This document shows positions 11,061 to 22,348 of a DNA stretch of 64,000 nucleotides, piece after piece. The DNA comes from Dactylorhiza incarnata (taxonomy: Eukaryota > Streptophyta > Magnoliopsida > Asparagales > Orchidaceae): assembly GCA_033032865.1 (NCBI GenBank), contig JAWHQI010000064.1, forward strand, positions 5,332,001 to 5,396,000, in the 5' to 3' direction. Position 1 is the stretch's first letter, and every line of letters starts with the position of its first letter. A program made the translations under genes and the position numbers. The notes beneath the pieces are model-generated. The model saw only the letters and a program-made list of their open reading frames with translations. It was not told the origin of the DNA and searched no databases.

Positions 11061-12739
11061 TGTTAGTAAAAATAGGTGCCGCTACGCTAATCAGTATTAT
11101 CAAAAAAAAAAAATTTATGACAACACTAAGTACTGGATGTAGCGACTATAGATATGCAGGATCGTCTTATTCAAAACCTACTAATCTCTATTGGAGTGAT
11201 AAAATGCAGGATTAAATATTTTTAATTAATTAAGAAGTAAGAACACACAGATGAAGTGGAACTTGGGCGAACGATAAACTTACTGAAGTGTGGATATAAA
11301 GTTTATAACGTTCTTAGCCTCAAGTTCATTCCTCATGATGGCAGAAATTTGCAAAAAGTCTTGAACTGTTTCCTCCTTATAAAATCTGCGGCGTTCGTAG
11401 ACATACAAGTGTGATTATGTTTTAATCTCTACAATGAGAAGGATTAGCACAAGTATACATGCAGATTCAAACACGCAATCTGTTTGTAAGTTGGGAGTGT
11501 GTTTGTAACATAAATCACGTCAAAAATCTGTATGAACACATCAGAGCCTAACCATATATCTTAGATAGGTAGGATCTATAAATATGAATTAATTTTAGAT
11601 AAGAATGTACAACCACAAATATACCTGTGGTCAATTTTAAAATCTGAACTTTAAGATCCAAGGCTCATTTCAATTCATGGGTTTGTCGAACAACATCTCT
11701 GTATTCTGCAAAGCTTAATCAATATATATAAGTACACGTGGCTTTGCAAACCTCTGTTCCCGATGAAACCCTCAAAATTGAATCCATTTTGAGAGTCTAA
11801 ATACCAGCCTTATTTTCCCCCAAAACCTAAAGAGGGCATGTCATTCTCTCTTGAAAATGATGGTATCAGGAACCAATAGAAGAAGAGAGAAGATCTCCTT
11901 CTCGGATCTACAGTTCCGTTGAAGATAATGCCTGGAGGATCTCCCTTGCCGGCGATCTATTGACTTCGATCACATAGGATTAGACAAAATAAATAAAGAG
12001 AAGTCACCTTCATGGTTTTGAAAATGAAGACCGGTCAAACATCATATCTCAACGTGATGTGAGAGTGTAGCCCCTGCGCTTCTTCTCCAAATGGCAGTTT
12101 CTTTTGGATCTGAAAAAGAAGTGGCTCTGCTCTTGCCAAAGAGGAGTTCTTGATCATGGAAAGGATACCCACTAGATTTCCTCTTACGGCTGAATGAGAA
12201 TAGCACCAAAACTGCATGCCGCCAAGATCAGATAAAGGAGAATGAAGTGCCATGCTTTGCCGATCCTATAGGAGCCGAAAACCTGAAAACCTAGGTAAGA
12301 AGTGAGCGATGGCTCCGTCTCTCCAGGGAAAACGAAGATGGAAAGTAGAGCCCGGCAGTTTCCACAAGATGCGCACCCTCTATCAGCCCCTCTTCACGGC
12401 ATAGGATGATATGCATAATGGGCATCATGGACCTTAATAGGAGAGGTCCTTGGGAGTTACAAATTGGGCCCAATTAATCCAATTAAAAACTCCCATAAAT
12501 AAGATATAAATCCCATAATTAATTGTATTTCACAATCATGCCAAAATCCATGCGAGGGGTGAGACCGGGTTCGCGTCATGAAGTTACGAGACGATCTAGC
12601 CCACCTATCACAGGCTTCGACCGTTCGCGCGACTAAATTAACACACGCTCGCGGGAGTCCGAATAGACTCTAATTTTCGCGTACGACTTTATCGGTATGT
12701 CTCGATGAATCGAGTCCACTTAATGGAAAATATCCAACA
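11061..12739 (-). repeat. Family A middle LTR, shared by two internal regions
   Basis: A 1,679-bp LTR. It is the 5' LTR of copy 1, with the primer site on its left, and also the 3' LTR of copy 2, with the polypurine tract on its right. The shared LTR is direct evidence of a tandem LTR-internal-LTR-internal arrangement. Confidence 0.92.
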
Positions 12740-13577
12740 TTCTCCCACTTGGGCTTGTATTCATCGTAATTTATAACGTTCCATATAAAATCTTCACTAA
12801 ACTTAAGGGTACCATTAGCGAACGCGATATTAAGAGTCTACTCCTACGTCAATCCGGTTCAACTAAATCTTTCACTCCGAATCATGGCGGCAACCGCATC
12901 ATTGAGCGACACGGGACCTTCCATGGTCACAGTAGCTTACAGATTCAATCGACATGGACAAAGCGCGGTTATAGTTTTAGAACAACATAATGAAGAGTGT
13001 ATACACATGTAGTTGTTGTCCTAATATGGTGGTCAACCGATTTCTCTAATGAATGCACTAAACCATGCTTTGAGAAATCTTTTAGTGTTCGAAAGAACAT
13101 GTATGTCTTTATCTTAAGATTTTTAATTAATGTGTCAAATAGACATACCAAGGCTTTACGAAATGAAATGAAGTGCCCAAAGCCTTATGCTCAGACTGAC
13201 ACTCGTCTGAGTCTTTTATATGAAGTGTGATATATCACAAAATTTATGAATATCGAAACTCAATGATATTCAACATGAATATTTATCTTAATGTTTGATT
13301 TCAAACTACTATTCATGAATATATAAAAGTGCTTAATTAATTAACAGATGAATGAATTGGAGCTTTATGTAGCCTCCCACTAATCTAGCACATCAATCGA
13401 CTCCATAAGCCACATACTGTAGGCATGCTTCTGAAATATATTGGGGCGAAGTCTTTTAGTAAGGGGATCGGCTAACATATCATCTGTTCCTATATGCTCC
13501 ACTATAATGTCACCTTTCTTAACATACTCCTTAACGGTTAAAATTTAATTTCCATGTGTTTGGACCCTGTGATACTT

Positions 13578-14865
13578 TTATTGTTCATAGAGAACATTAT
13601 CACACCACAACCGAATGAGTCCAGCTATAGAATCGACGACCATCAACTCTGTAATGAAGTTCTTAAGCCACACCGCGTGAGTAAAAGCTCCAAAGAGAGC
13701 TACAAACTCTGCGTGCATAGTGGATGAAGTAATGAGTGTCTGTTTAACGCTCTTCCACGAAACGGCCCCACCAGCAAACTTAAATATATAACCCGAAGTA
13801 GACTTCCTATCATCCTCACACCCGGCAAAATCAGAATCTGTATACCCCACCAATTCGAGATTTTGAACTTTATGGTAGACCAACTTAAAATCTTTTGTTC
13901 CTTTAAGTACCTTAAGACCTTCTTAGCAGCAACCCAATGAGCTGGTCCTGGGTTCGACTGATATCTGCCTAGAAGTCCTACTGCGAAGACAATGTCCTGT
14001 CTGGTACAGACTTGGGCACACATTAAGTTGCCTACCGCACTAGCATAAGGTATATCCTTCATGTACTCTCTCTCTGTATCGTTCCTGGGACATTGTGACA
14101 AGCTCAGCTTATCACCCTTAATCACAGGTACATCTCCGGGCTTACATTCGAGCATGCTAAACCTCTCAAGTACACGCTATATATAGGCTTTCTGAGAGAG
14201 TGCTAATGTATGATGAGGTCGATCTCTAATAATCTCAATCCATAGAACAAAAGACGCTTCTCCAAGATCTTTCATATCAAAGTGCTTTGACAAAAAACTG
14301 TTAGATTCATGCAATAGCGTCAAATCACTACTCGCAAGCCGAATGTCATCTACATATAAAATTAAGAAGATGAATTTGCTCTCACTGATCTTGAGATATA
14401 TGCAACGGTCTACCTTATTTTCTTCGAAACCAAATGAAGTGACAACCTCATCGAATTTTAAATACCACTGTCTAGAAGCTTGCTTCAGACCATATAGGGA
14501 TTTATTAAGCTTACATACAAGTTGGTCAGTATGACCGGACTTGAAAACCCTCGGGTTGTACCATATAGACTTCTTCAACAAGATCGTCATTCAAGAATGC
14601 GGTCTTAACATCCATCTGGTGTAACTCCAAATCATAATGAGCTACAAGCGCCGTTATTACTCTAAAAGATTCTTTAGAGGAAACAGGAGAAAACGACTCG
14701 TTATAATCGATACCTTCTCTTTGTGTAAATCCCTTGACTATCAGTCTTGCTTTAAACCGCTCGATCTTCCCTTTGGAGTCCTTTTTGGTCTTAAGCACCC
14801 ATTTAGAACCAATGAGTTTGCAACCCTTAGGTAACTCAAATAACTCTCAAACTTTATTCAGCTTC
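13578..14865 (-). pseudogene. Copia RT-RNase H region, family A copy 2
   Basis: Same domains as 6890-8197: MDVKTAFLN, SLYGLKQASRQWY, the YVDD catalytic motif near 14340 and RNase H with YTDSDFAGCEDDRKS near 13840. The Trp-to-TGA stop near 14845 and the frameshifts near 14530-14590 and 13880 match those of copy 1. A few private substitutions, and an extra T near 13580 that shortens the RNase H frame, separate the copies. Confidence 0.88.
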
Positions 14866-15093
14866 ATAGACTCCATCTCGTCTTTCATTGCCTCCCACCA
14901 CAGATCAGTTTGAGGTCCAGAAACAGCCTCTTCAAATTTCACTGGATCAACTACATGACCAATGTCAAAATTACTCTCGCCTAGGTAAACTTCATAATCT
15001 GAGGAAATCGTTGGCCTCCTATGCCTAATAGATCTCCTAGTGGGCGGACGATCCTCCTGAATCTGTGGAGGAATCTCAATTGGAATCGGTGGC
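14866..15093 (-). pseudogene. Integrase C-terminal linker, family A copy 2 (truncated)
   Basis: Reads the proline- and Arg-rich linker ([20 protein letters not shown]) and the stretch leading into RT, as in copy 1. The frame runs through the fusion point for another dozen codons of family B DNA, an artefact of the junction. Confidence 0.8.
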
Positions 15094-15975
15094 AAATTAC
15101 CGCACTGCACAGCTCTCCTGAGCATGGTACGCCCTCACTCCACCATCAGGACTCCTCCTCAGACCACCCAACTGTAGCCACCTGAATCCAATCCGCTCAA
15201 TGATGTAAAACCTCTAGCTGTCAGAGTCGCACAGACTCTCAGTGATGGTGAGGACCTCATCACTCTGCACCCTGATTCTGCTGTCACCCAGTCCGCACCC
15301 CAGCCTCGAGGCCTTTTGCACGCTGCGAACTCGCTCTCCTATGTAACTGCACTGTCTGCAATGGTAAAAATACCATACCCTCCTTCGGCCTGGATCGAGA
15401 TCGTGCTCCACTCAATCCCTTGCCAAACTGCCTCACCTTACCCATCTGCTGCTGCCAAGATGTGACCGCCCTTAGGAGTAGGGCCCACTAACATCTGTCT
15501 GGATAGCACTGCGATCATGACCTCCACCAGCTCCACTGTATCCTTCTCATACAAGAGCGTCGTCACTAAGGCCGGGTAAAAAAAAATATGTGAGCGAGGA
15601 AGGAGTGAAAAAGGGTCTTCACGTCCTCCTCCGTCTCTGCACAAGCTGCCTCTAACTGGCACAGAAACCAAAGTTGAACACGTCTTGTGTTCCTCCAGAT
15701 AATCACCTCCCTGTAACAATCCGCGGTAATCATGACCATCTAATGCAGTACCACCTGTCATAGGTCAAACCCGCCACTGTCTCACTTCTTCAAAAAAGCA
15801 CTGTCCAGATTCACGTTCTTCCCTGTCATGGTTGTCCTACGGCACAACCAGGAGACCTGATTAATTCAAAGGTCAGATTTGAAAAGATGGGGAGCGGACC
15901 TAGTCATCACCCACCGCAACAAACCTTTCCTCGAATGTCCAATCAGTCGCCTACGAACCTAGCTCTGATACCACT
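15094..15975 (-). other. Family B partial internal region
   Basis: Matches the primer-site-proximal three-quarters of the full internals, with the primer site TGGTATCAGAGC on the minus strand at 15973-15962. The purine-tract side is lost at the fusion with family A. Confidence 0.85.
15438..15761 (-). pseudogene. Copia gag remnant, family B unit 1
   Basis: An open frame of 107 codons. Its middle reads ALVTTLLYEKDTVELVEV, recognisable as the C-terminal part of the gag domain common in plant Copia elements. Parts of the same gag read in other frames on either side of an A-run at 15579-15587, so the gene is broken. No nucleocapsid knuckle, protease or pol follows. Confidence 0.65.
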
Positions 15976-16899
15976 TGTTGGGATATAACGCGAAAATAAT
16001 CCCCAGGCGCAACCAAATAAATCAGGGTATTCAAGAACAGAAAACCGAACAAGAAAACACTGCATATATAATAATATATCTGCAAATAAAATAACAAGAA
16101 ATGTACCGACGTCCGTTACAGAATATACCGCGGAGAGCCGGACTCGCTCGATCCGCGGGAGGGATAATAATATGGACTGCAATCCGCTAGCACAGCGGAC
16201 GCACAAGGTTCACAGAACCTTCAACGTCGACGTCCGACGTTCAACCGCACCACCACCGGAGAAGCACCGTCGAGGCCAACTGCACCCGCGCACGCCATCG
16301 ACACCAAGCCGCACCAACGGAGAGAAACACCATCAAGGCCACTGCACTCCCGCATGTCTTCGCCGCCACGCCCGCACCGCCGTTATTTCCTCACTTTGCC
16401 GCCATCGCACGATGTTGCACCAACGACAACCACCGGCGGAACCTCTACAGGGATCTCCCACCCCTCGCGGCACCAAGAGCAAGACGACGGCGACGGCGGC
16501 GCGAACTCCTTCACGCGGCCATGGTCTTCTCAACGGGCGGTCAACACCTTCAGGCGGCTCTGCATATTCTTCTCCAACATGGGTTGCTTCCTGTCACGCC
16601 AAGAATCCAGGCATCTTCCTCTCCGTGAACAGGAACGGCTTTTTTCTTATGCAAAAACTGCATGCGGTTTCACCTTTTAAATTTAATGCATGCAGCTGTC
16701 TTTTCTTCTTCCTGGCGGCTCCACCAAGCATGCGGTTACAACAAAACAAACCCACGCACAAAAACCAAGGGGGCTACGTTTTTTTGTCTTAACCTAAAAT
16801 ATCTATATCTATATATATATATATATATATCCTATATATAATAATATAAACTTAATATATATAAATAAAGTTAATAGATCAGAACCAAATATTTCAACA
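15976..16899 (-). repeat. Family B LTR 1
   Basis: 924 bp, TGTTGGGATATAACG ... ATTTCAACA on the plus strand. It contains an AT microsatellite (16803-16832), longer than in the other two LTRs. Long open frames on the plus strand (up to 206 codons) are antisense to the element and differ between the three LTRs by frameshifts, so they are not called genes. Confidence 0.9.
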
Positions 16900-18093
16900 A
16901 TCCACCACCTTGGTTCGGGATCCGGAGCCACACCACCTGCACGAAGCACTCTCTGCACGAAGCACCAACTGCGCGAAGCAACACTGCATAAAGCACCGCC
17001 CCAAAAGCCTGAGGCATCACCCGACCTGTTCCAGTCAACTCATCTCTGCTCTGGCTCAACCCGTGAATGTCGTCGCAACCTGATCGTAGAAACTGACTCG
17101 CAAACCCCGAGTCCCAGAAGGACGATCCTCTGCACTACCACGACAATCCACCAGTCAGCCGCAGAAATCATGGGTGCACCACCACACATCATGGTCCCCA
17201 TCAGCTGGTACAAACTACCACACTGCACAGCTCTCCTGAGCATGGTACGCCCTCACTCCACCATCAGGACTCCTCCTCAGACCACCCAACTGTAGCCACC
17301 TGAATCCAATCCGCTCAATGATGTAAAACATCTAGCTGTCAGAGTCGCACAGACTCTCAGTGATGGTGAGGACCTCATCACTCTGCACCCTGATTCTGCT
17401 GTCACCCAGTCCGCACCCCAGCCTCGAGGCCTTTTGCACGCTGCGAACTCGCTCTCCTATGTGACTGCACTGTCTGCAATGGTAAAAATACCATACCCTC
17501 CTTCGGCCTGGATCGAGATCGTGCTCCACTCAATCCCTTGCCAAACTGCCTCACCTTACCCATCTGCTGCTGCCAAGATGTGACCGCCCTTAGGAGTAGG
17601 GCCCACTAACATCTATCTGGATAGCACTGCGATCGTGACCTCCACCAGCTCCACTGTATCCTTCTCATACAAGAGCGTCGTCACTAAGGCCGGGTAAAAA
17701 AAATATGTGAGCGAGGAAGGAGTGAAAAAGGGTCTTCACGTCCTCCTCCGTCTCTGCACAAGCTGCCTCTAACTGGCATAGAAACCAAAGTTGAACACGT
17801 CTTGTGTTCCTCCAGATAATCACCCCCCTGTAACAATCCGCGGTAATCATGACCATCTAATGCAGTACCACCTGTCATAGGTCAAACCCGCCACTGTCTC
17901 ACTTCTTCAAAAAAGCACTGTCCAGATTCACGTTCTTCCCTGTCATGGTTGTCCTACGGCACGACTAGGAGACCTGATTAATTCAAAGGTCAGATTTGAA
18001 AAGATGGGGAGCGGACCTAGTCGTCACCCACCGCAGACAAACCTTTCCTCGAATGTCCAATCAGTCGCCTACGAACCTAGCTCTGATACCACT
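16900..18093 (-). other. Family B internal region, unit 2
   Basis: 1,194 bp. It begins (plus strand) with the purine-rich tract complement after the LTR, has short CACGAAGCAC repeats at 16938-17000 and a broken gag remnant, and ends with the primer site (GCTCTGATACCA, 18080-18091). No pol sequence is present. Confidence 0.85.
17556..17878 (-). pseudogene. Copia gag remnant, family B unit 2
   Basis: Same remnant as 15438-15761, but the A-run near 17697 is a different length, which shortens the open frame. Confidence 0.6.
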
Positions 18094-18999
18094 TGTTGGG
18101 ATATAACGCAAAAATAATCCCCAGGCGCAACCAAATAAATCAGGGTATTCAAGAACTGAAAACCGAACAAGAAAACACTGCATATATATTAATATATCTG
18201 CAAATAAAATAACAAGAAATGTACCGACGTCCGTTACAGAATACACCGCGGAGAGCCGGACTCGCTCGATCCGCGGGAGGGATAATAATATGGACTGCAA
18301 TCCGCTAGCACAGCGGACGCACAAGGTTCACAGAACCTTCAACGTCGACGTCCGACGTTCAACCGCACCACCACCAGAGAAGCACCGTCGAGGTCAACTG
18401 CACCTGCGCACGCCATCGACACCAAGCCGCACCAACGGAGAGAAACACCATCAAGGCCACTGCACTCCCGCATGCCTTCGCCGCACCGCCGTTATTTCCT
18501 CACTTCGCCGCCATCGCACGATGTTGCACCAACGACAACCACCGGCGGAACCTCTACAGGGGTCTCCCACCCCTCGCGGCACCAAGAGCAAGACGACGGC
18601 GACGGCGGCGCGAACTCCTTCACGCGGCCATGGTCTTCTCAACGGGCGGTCAACACCTTCAGGCGGCTCTGCCTATTCTTCTCCAACCGGGTTGCTTCCT
18701 GTCACGCCAAGAATCCAGGCATCTTCCTCTCCGTGAACAGGAACCGCTTTTTTCTTATGCAAAAACTGCAGGCGATTTCACCTTTTAAATTTAATGCATG
18801 CGGCTGTCTTTTCTTCTTCCTGGCGGCTCCACCAAGCATGCGGTTACAACAAAACAAACCCACGCACAAAAACCAAGGGGGCTGCGTTTTTTTGTCTTAA
18901 CCTAAAATATCTATATCTATATATATATATATCCTATATATATATATAAACTTAATATATAAAAATAAAGTTAATAGATCAGAACCAAATATTTCAACA
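18094..18999 (-). repeat. Family B LTR 2
   Basis: 906 bp, same ends as LTR 1. It lacks a short CGCCCG-containing segment present in LTR 1 near 16367 and has a shorter AT microsatellite. It is shared by the internals on both sides. Confidence 0.9.
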
Positions 19000-20194
19000 A
19001 TCCACCACCTTGGTTCGGGATCCGGAGCCACACCACCTGCACGAAGCACTCTCTGCACGAAGCACCAACTGCGCGAAGCAACACTGCATAAAGCACCGCT
19101 CCAAAAGCCTGAGGCATCACCCGACCTGTTCCAGTCAACTCATCTCTGCTCTGGCTCAACCCGTGAATGTCGTCGCAACCTGATCGTAGAAACTGACTCG
19201 CAAACCCCGAGTCCCAGAAGGACGATCCTCTGCACTACCACGACAATCCACCAGTCAGCCGCAGAAATCATGGGTGCACCACCACACATCATGGTCCCCA
19301 TCAGCCGGTACAAACTACCACACTGCACAGCTCTCCTGAGCATGGTACGCCCTCACTCCACCATCAGGACTACTCCTCAGACCACCCAACTGTAGCCACC
19401 TGAATCCAATCCGCTCAATGATGTAAAACATCTAGCTGTCAGAGTCGCACAGACTCTCAGTGATGGTGAGGACCTCATCACTGTGCACCCTGATTCTGCT
19501 GTCACCCAGTCCGCACCCCAGCCTCGAGGCCTTTTGCACGCTGCGAACTCGCTCTCCTATGTGACTGCACTGTCTGCAATGGTAAAAATACCATACCCTC
19601 CTTCGGCCTGGATCGAGATCGTGCTCCACTCAATCCCTTGCCAAACTGCCTCACCTTACCCATCTGCTGCTGCCAAGATGTGACCGCCCTTAGGAGTAGG
19701 GCCCACTAACATCTGTCTGGATAGCACTGCGATCGTGACCTCCACCAGCTCCACTGTATCCTTCTCATACAAGAGCGTCGTCACTAAGGCCGGGTAAAAA
19801 AAAATATGTGAGCGAGGAAGGAGTGAAAAAGGGTCTTCACGTCCTCCTCCGTCTCTGCACAAGCTGCCTCTAACTGGCACAGAAACCAAAGTTGAACACG
19901 TCTTGTGTTCCTCCAGATAATCACCTCCCTGTAACAATCCGCGGTAATCATGACCATCTAATGTAGTATCACCTGTCATAGGTCAAACCCGCCACTGTCT
20001 CACTTCTTCAAAAAAGCACTGTCCAGATTCACGTTCTTCCCTGTCATGGTTGTCCTACGACACGACCAGGAGACCTGATTAATTCAAAGGTCGGATTTGA
20101 AAAGATGGGGAGCGGACCTAGTCGTCACCCACCGCAGACAAACCTTTCCTCGAGTGTCCAATCAGTCGCTTACGAACCTAGCTCTGATACCACT
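19000..20194 (-). other. Family B internal region, unit 3
   Basis: 1,195 bp, nearly identical to 16900-18093. The primer site complement is at 20181-20192. Confidence 0.85.
19656..19979 (-). pseudogene. Copia gag remnant, family B unit 3
   Basis: A 107-codon frame like unit 1, with ALVTTLLYEKDTVELVEV and a few substitutions. Confidence 0.65.
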
Positions 20195-21096
20195 TGTTGG
20201 GATATAACGCGAAAATAATCCCCAGGCGCAACCAAATAAATCAGGGTATTCAAGAACTGAAAACCGAACAAGAAAACACTGCATATATAATAATATATCT
20301 GCAAATAAAATAACAAGAAATGTACCGACGTCCGTTACAGAATACACCGCGGAGAGCCGGACTCGCTCGATCCGCGGGAGGGATAATAATATGGACTGCA
20401 ATCCGCTAGCACAGCGGACGCACAAGGTTCACAGAACCTTCAACGTCGACGTCCGACGTTCAACCGCACCACCACCGGAGAAGCACCGTCGAGGCCAACG
20501 CGCACGCCATCGACACCAAGCCGCACCAACGGAGAGAAACACCATCAAGGCCACTGCACTCCCGCATGCCTTCGCCGCCACGCCCGCACCGCCGTTATCT
20601 CCTCACTTCGCCGCCATCGCACGATGTTGCACCAACGACAACCACCGGCGGAACCTCTACAGGGGTCTCCCACCCCTCGCGGCACCAAGAGCAAGACGAC
20701 GGCGACGGCGGCGCGAACTCCTTCACGCGGCCATGGTCTTCTCAACGGGCGGTCAACACCTTCAGGCGGCTCTGCCTATTCTTCTCCAACCGGGTTGCTT
20801 CCTGTCACGCCAAGAATCCAGGCATCTTCCTCTCCGTGAACAGGAACGGCTTTTTTCTTATGCAAAAACTGCAGGCGGTTTCACCTTTTAAATTTAATGC
20901 ATGCGGCGGTCTTTTCTTCTTCCTGGCGGCTCCACCAAGCATGCGTTACAACAAAACAAACCCACGCACAAAAACCAAGGGGGCTACGTTTTTTTTGTCT
21001 TAACCTAAAATATCTATATCTATATATATATCCTATATATATATAAACTTAATATATATAAACAAAGTTAATAGATCCCAAACAAACATTTCAACA
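20195..21096 (-). repeat. Family B LTR 3 (outer 5' LTR)
   Basis: 902 bp with the same TGTTGGG...CAACA ends. No purine tract follows on the right; instead the sequence passes into the SEUSS/GIGANTEA fragment region, so this is the outer 5' end of the array. Confidence 0.9.
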
Positions 21097-21358
21097 CCAT
21101 TAACGATAATCCAGCTTTGAAGATGGGCATCAAAATCATCAAAAAAATTAAAATGTCTTAAATATTGGCGCATATTCTGCATGCAATTGGAGAAAAGAAA
21201 TAAAAGAATGTTGAATTTTTTTTATTTGTATGCAGAGATCTACCGGGTATTACAATCATCAAATATATAGCACCATGAATATAAGAAAACTATACCTGCC
21301 TCCACCCTTGCTGAGCTGATGTACTCTCTGCAATCAAATGTTGAACAAGCCCACTTAC

Positions 21359-21945
21359 GAAATACACGTATTTTGGAGGTCTTGTAAAGAGAGGCGAGAC
21401 GGATTTTGGGAAGCAATTTGGTACTTATGCACAACAGTGCCTAATTGACTCACCTATGCATTTAATGACGTATAATCAAAAGAAATAAGGTAATATGTTT
21501 TTCGACAACATTAGAAAACATATATATTCCGATAACATACGCCTGGACCCATCAATGAGTAATGTTATACCTGAGGTATTATCAGTCTTCGAGGGATAAG
21601 TTCTTCATGCCTTCTAGCGCAAAACTCCAATGAAAATATCTAGATTTTCAACAACAACAACAACAACAACAAAGTTTCTAAGAATTAAATTTTCAGTAAG
21701 AGGGGCACAAACAGTATGTTTAAGACTTGACTTATACCTTCAAATATGGATTGAAAACAATTCGTAATTGACCATCACGCACAACACGCAATTGTTCAAA
21801 TACACTCTCCTGAACCGCTTTGGCGTAGTCTAGGACAATCTGTCCTGATGTGTTCTGAGACTAGTGAGGCATGTCAACATAAAGAAGTTCCTCCAAAGTG
21901 CCATTTGCATATTTAATAAGTAAAAAGGAGTCAATACTAGTTCCT
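21359..21945 (-). pseudogene. SEUSS-like gene fragment (three exon pieces with introns)
   Basis: SEUSS is a plant transcriptional co-regulator that works with LEUNIG-type corepressors in the nucleus. Three consecutive pieces of it are visible on the minus strand. Exon a (about 21930-21738) includes GTLEELLYVDMP, an in-frame TAG, then SGQIVLDYAKA and VRDGQLRIVF, and ends at a GT donor. Exon b (21639-21571) encodes CARRHEELIPRRLIIPQ, with AG before and GTATAAC after. Exon c (21453-21359) encodes VSQLG, HKYQIASQNPS and DLQNTC, ending at GTAAGT. Preserved splice sites show a genomic, not cDNA, origin. The stop codon and missing flanks make it a pseudogene. A further exon-like piece around 21280-21330 is not identified. 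The assignment rests on recognised motifs, not on a search. Confidence 0.78.
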
Positions 21946-22007
21946 CCAAAGTGCCAGTTGAAATAATCATTATTAGGATCCAATATCATGTGTTCACAGC
22001 AAGTTGT
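21946..22007 (-). other. Linker between SEUSS-like and GIGANTEA-like pieces
   Basis: About 60 bp, open in the same frame as the flanking fragments but not assigned to either gene. It contains one of two 18-bp direct repeats (21886-21903 and 21939-21956). Confidence 0.5.
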
Positions 22008-22285
22008 CAATGCACATACTACTGCTAGAACATATGATTCAAATGTTGCAATTGGGTCTACTTTCCTCCTGTGTCGACTCCATCCAGATTTTTTACCATC
22101 AAGTAATTCCTTGGGCGCAGCTGATGAACTCAGAGGAAGCAAGCCATAAGCAGCCTCCCAGATGGTACAGATCCTCCATTCGACATCAGGTCCGTGAGCG
22201 CATAGCAGCAAATTAGTAATTCCTTGGGCAGTTGCCTCGGTAGTTGCTTAAGCAGCAGGAACTTCCAGTTGGTCCAGTTTAATCA
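22008..22285 (-). pseudogene. GIGANTEA-like gene fragment, internally deleted
   Basis: GIGANTEA is a large plant protein (over 1,100 residues) acting in circadian timing and flowering. Block 1 (about 22285-22122) reads EVPAA, an in-frame TAA, then TEATAQGI, LCAHGPDVEWRICTIWEAAYG and LPLSSSA. Block 2 (about 22075-22008) reads RKVDPIATFESYVLAVVCAL, which in the full protein lies well downstream of block 1. A 46-bp unassigned segment joins them. From 22211 a frame of 116 codons runs through both blocks, the linker and into the SEUSS-like exon, giving a potential chimeric product if transcribed. Only a small part of the gene is present, so it cannot act as GIGANTEA. Confidence 0.82.
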
Positions 22286-22348
22286 AAATCAGAGGAAATT
22301 CCTTACACAAAAAACTCTCCAATAACTTTGCATAACTATATGGAGATC

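Larger units (their letters stand above)
4415..12739 (-). mobile_element. Ty1/Copia LTR retrotransposon, family A, copy 1 (defective)
   Basis: A complete LTR-internal-LTR structure on the minus strand. The 5' LTR is 11061-12739, the internal region 6092-11060 and the 3' LTR 4415-6091. Both LTRs read TGTTGG...TAACA on the minus strand. A plant-type primer binding site (TGGTATCAGAGC, complementary to initiator tRNA-Met) follows the 5' LTR, and a purine-rich tract precedes the 3' LTR. Domain order gag zinc knuckle - protease - integrase - RT - RNase H defines the Copia class. Coding is broken by frameshifts, Trp-to-stop changes and loss of most of gag, so the element is non-autonomous. The 5' LTR is shared with a second partial copy to its right. 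Confidence 0.93.
12740..15093 (-). mobile_element. Family A copy 2, truncated internal region
   Basis: Repeats 6092-8445 of copy 1 almost base for base: polypurine tract, 3' untranslated region, RNase H, RT and the integrase C-terminal linker. It stops abruptly at about 15093-15096 and continues directly into family B DNA. Its own 5' half, 5' LTR and primer site are missing. Confidence 0.9.
15094..21096 (-). mobile_element. Family B Copia-derived tandem array (3 LTRs, 2 full internals)
   Basis: A minus-strand array with period about 2.1 kb: partial internal (15094-15975), LTR (15976-16899), internal (16900-18093), LTR (18094-18999), internal (19000-20194), LTR (20195-21096). Each LTR has a TGGTATCAGAGC-type primer site on its left and, for the first two, a purine-rich tract on its right. 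The internals are only about 1.19 kb and hold a decayed gag remnant plus a pol-less tail, so this is a short non-autonomous Copia derivative. No target duplication is visible: CCATT follows the right end, and the left end is lost in the fusion. Confidence 0.9.

Noticed and set aside
16172..16792. 206-codon plus-strand frame in the family B LTR, with shorter versions at 18290 and 20391
   Set aside because: It is antisense to the element, lies wholly in an LTR, and is broken differently in the other two LTRs, so it is a chance frame.
4415..21096. Possibility that the whole block is one giant element with its own target duplication
   Set aside because: The flanks (TTGGC at the left, CCATT at the right) do not match, and the two halves have different LTR families with their own primer sites.
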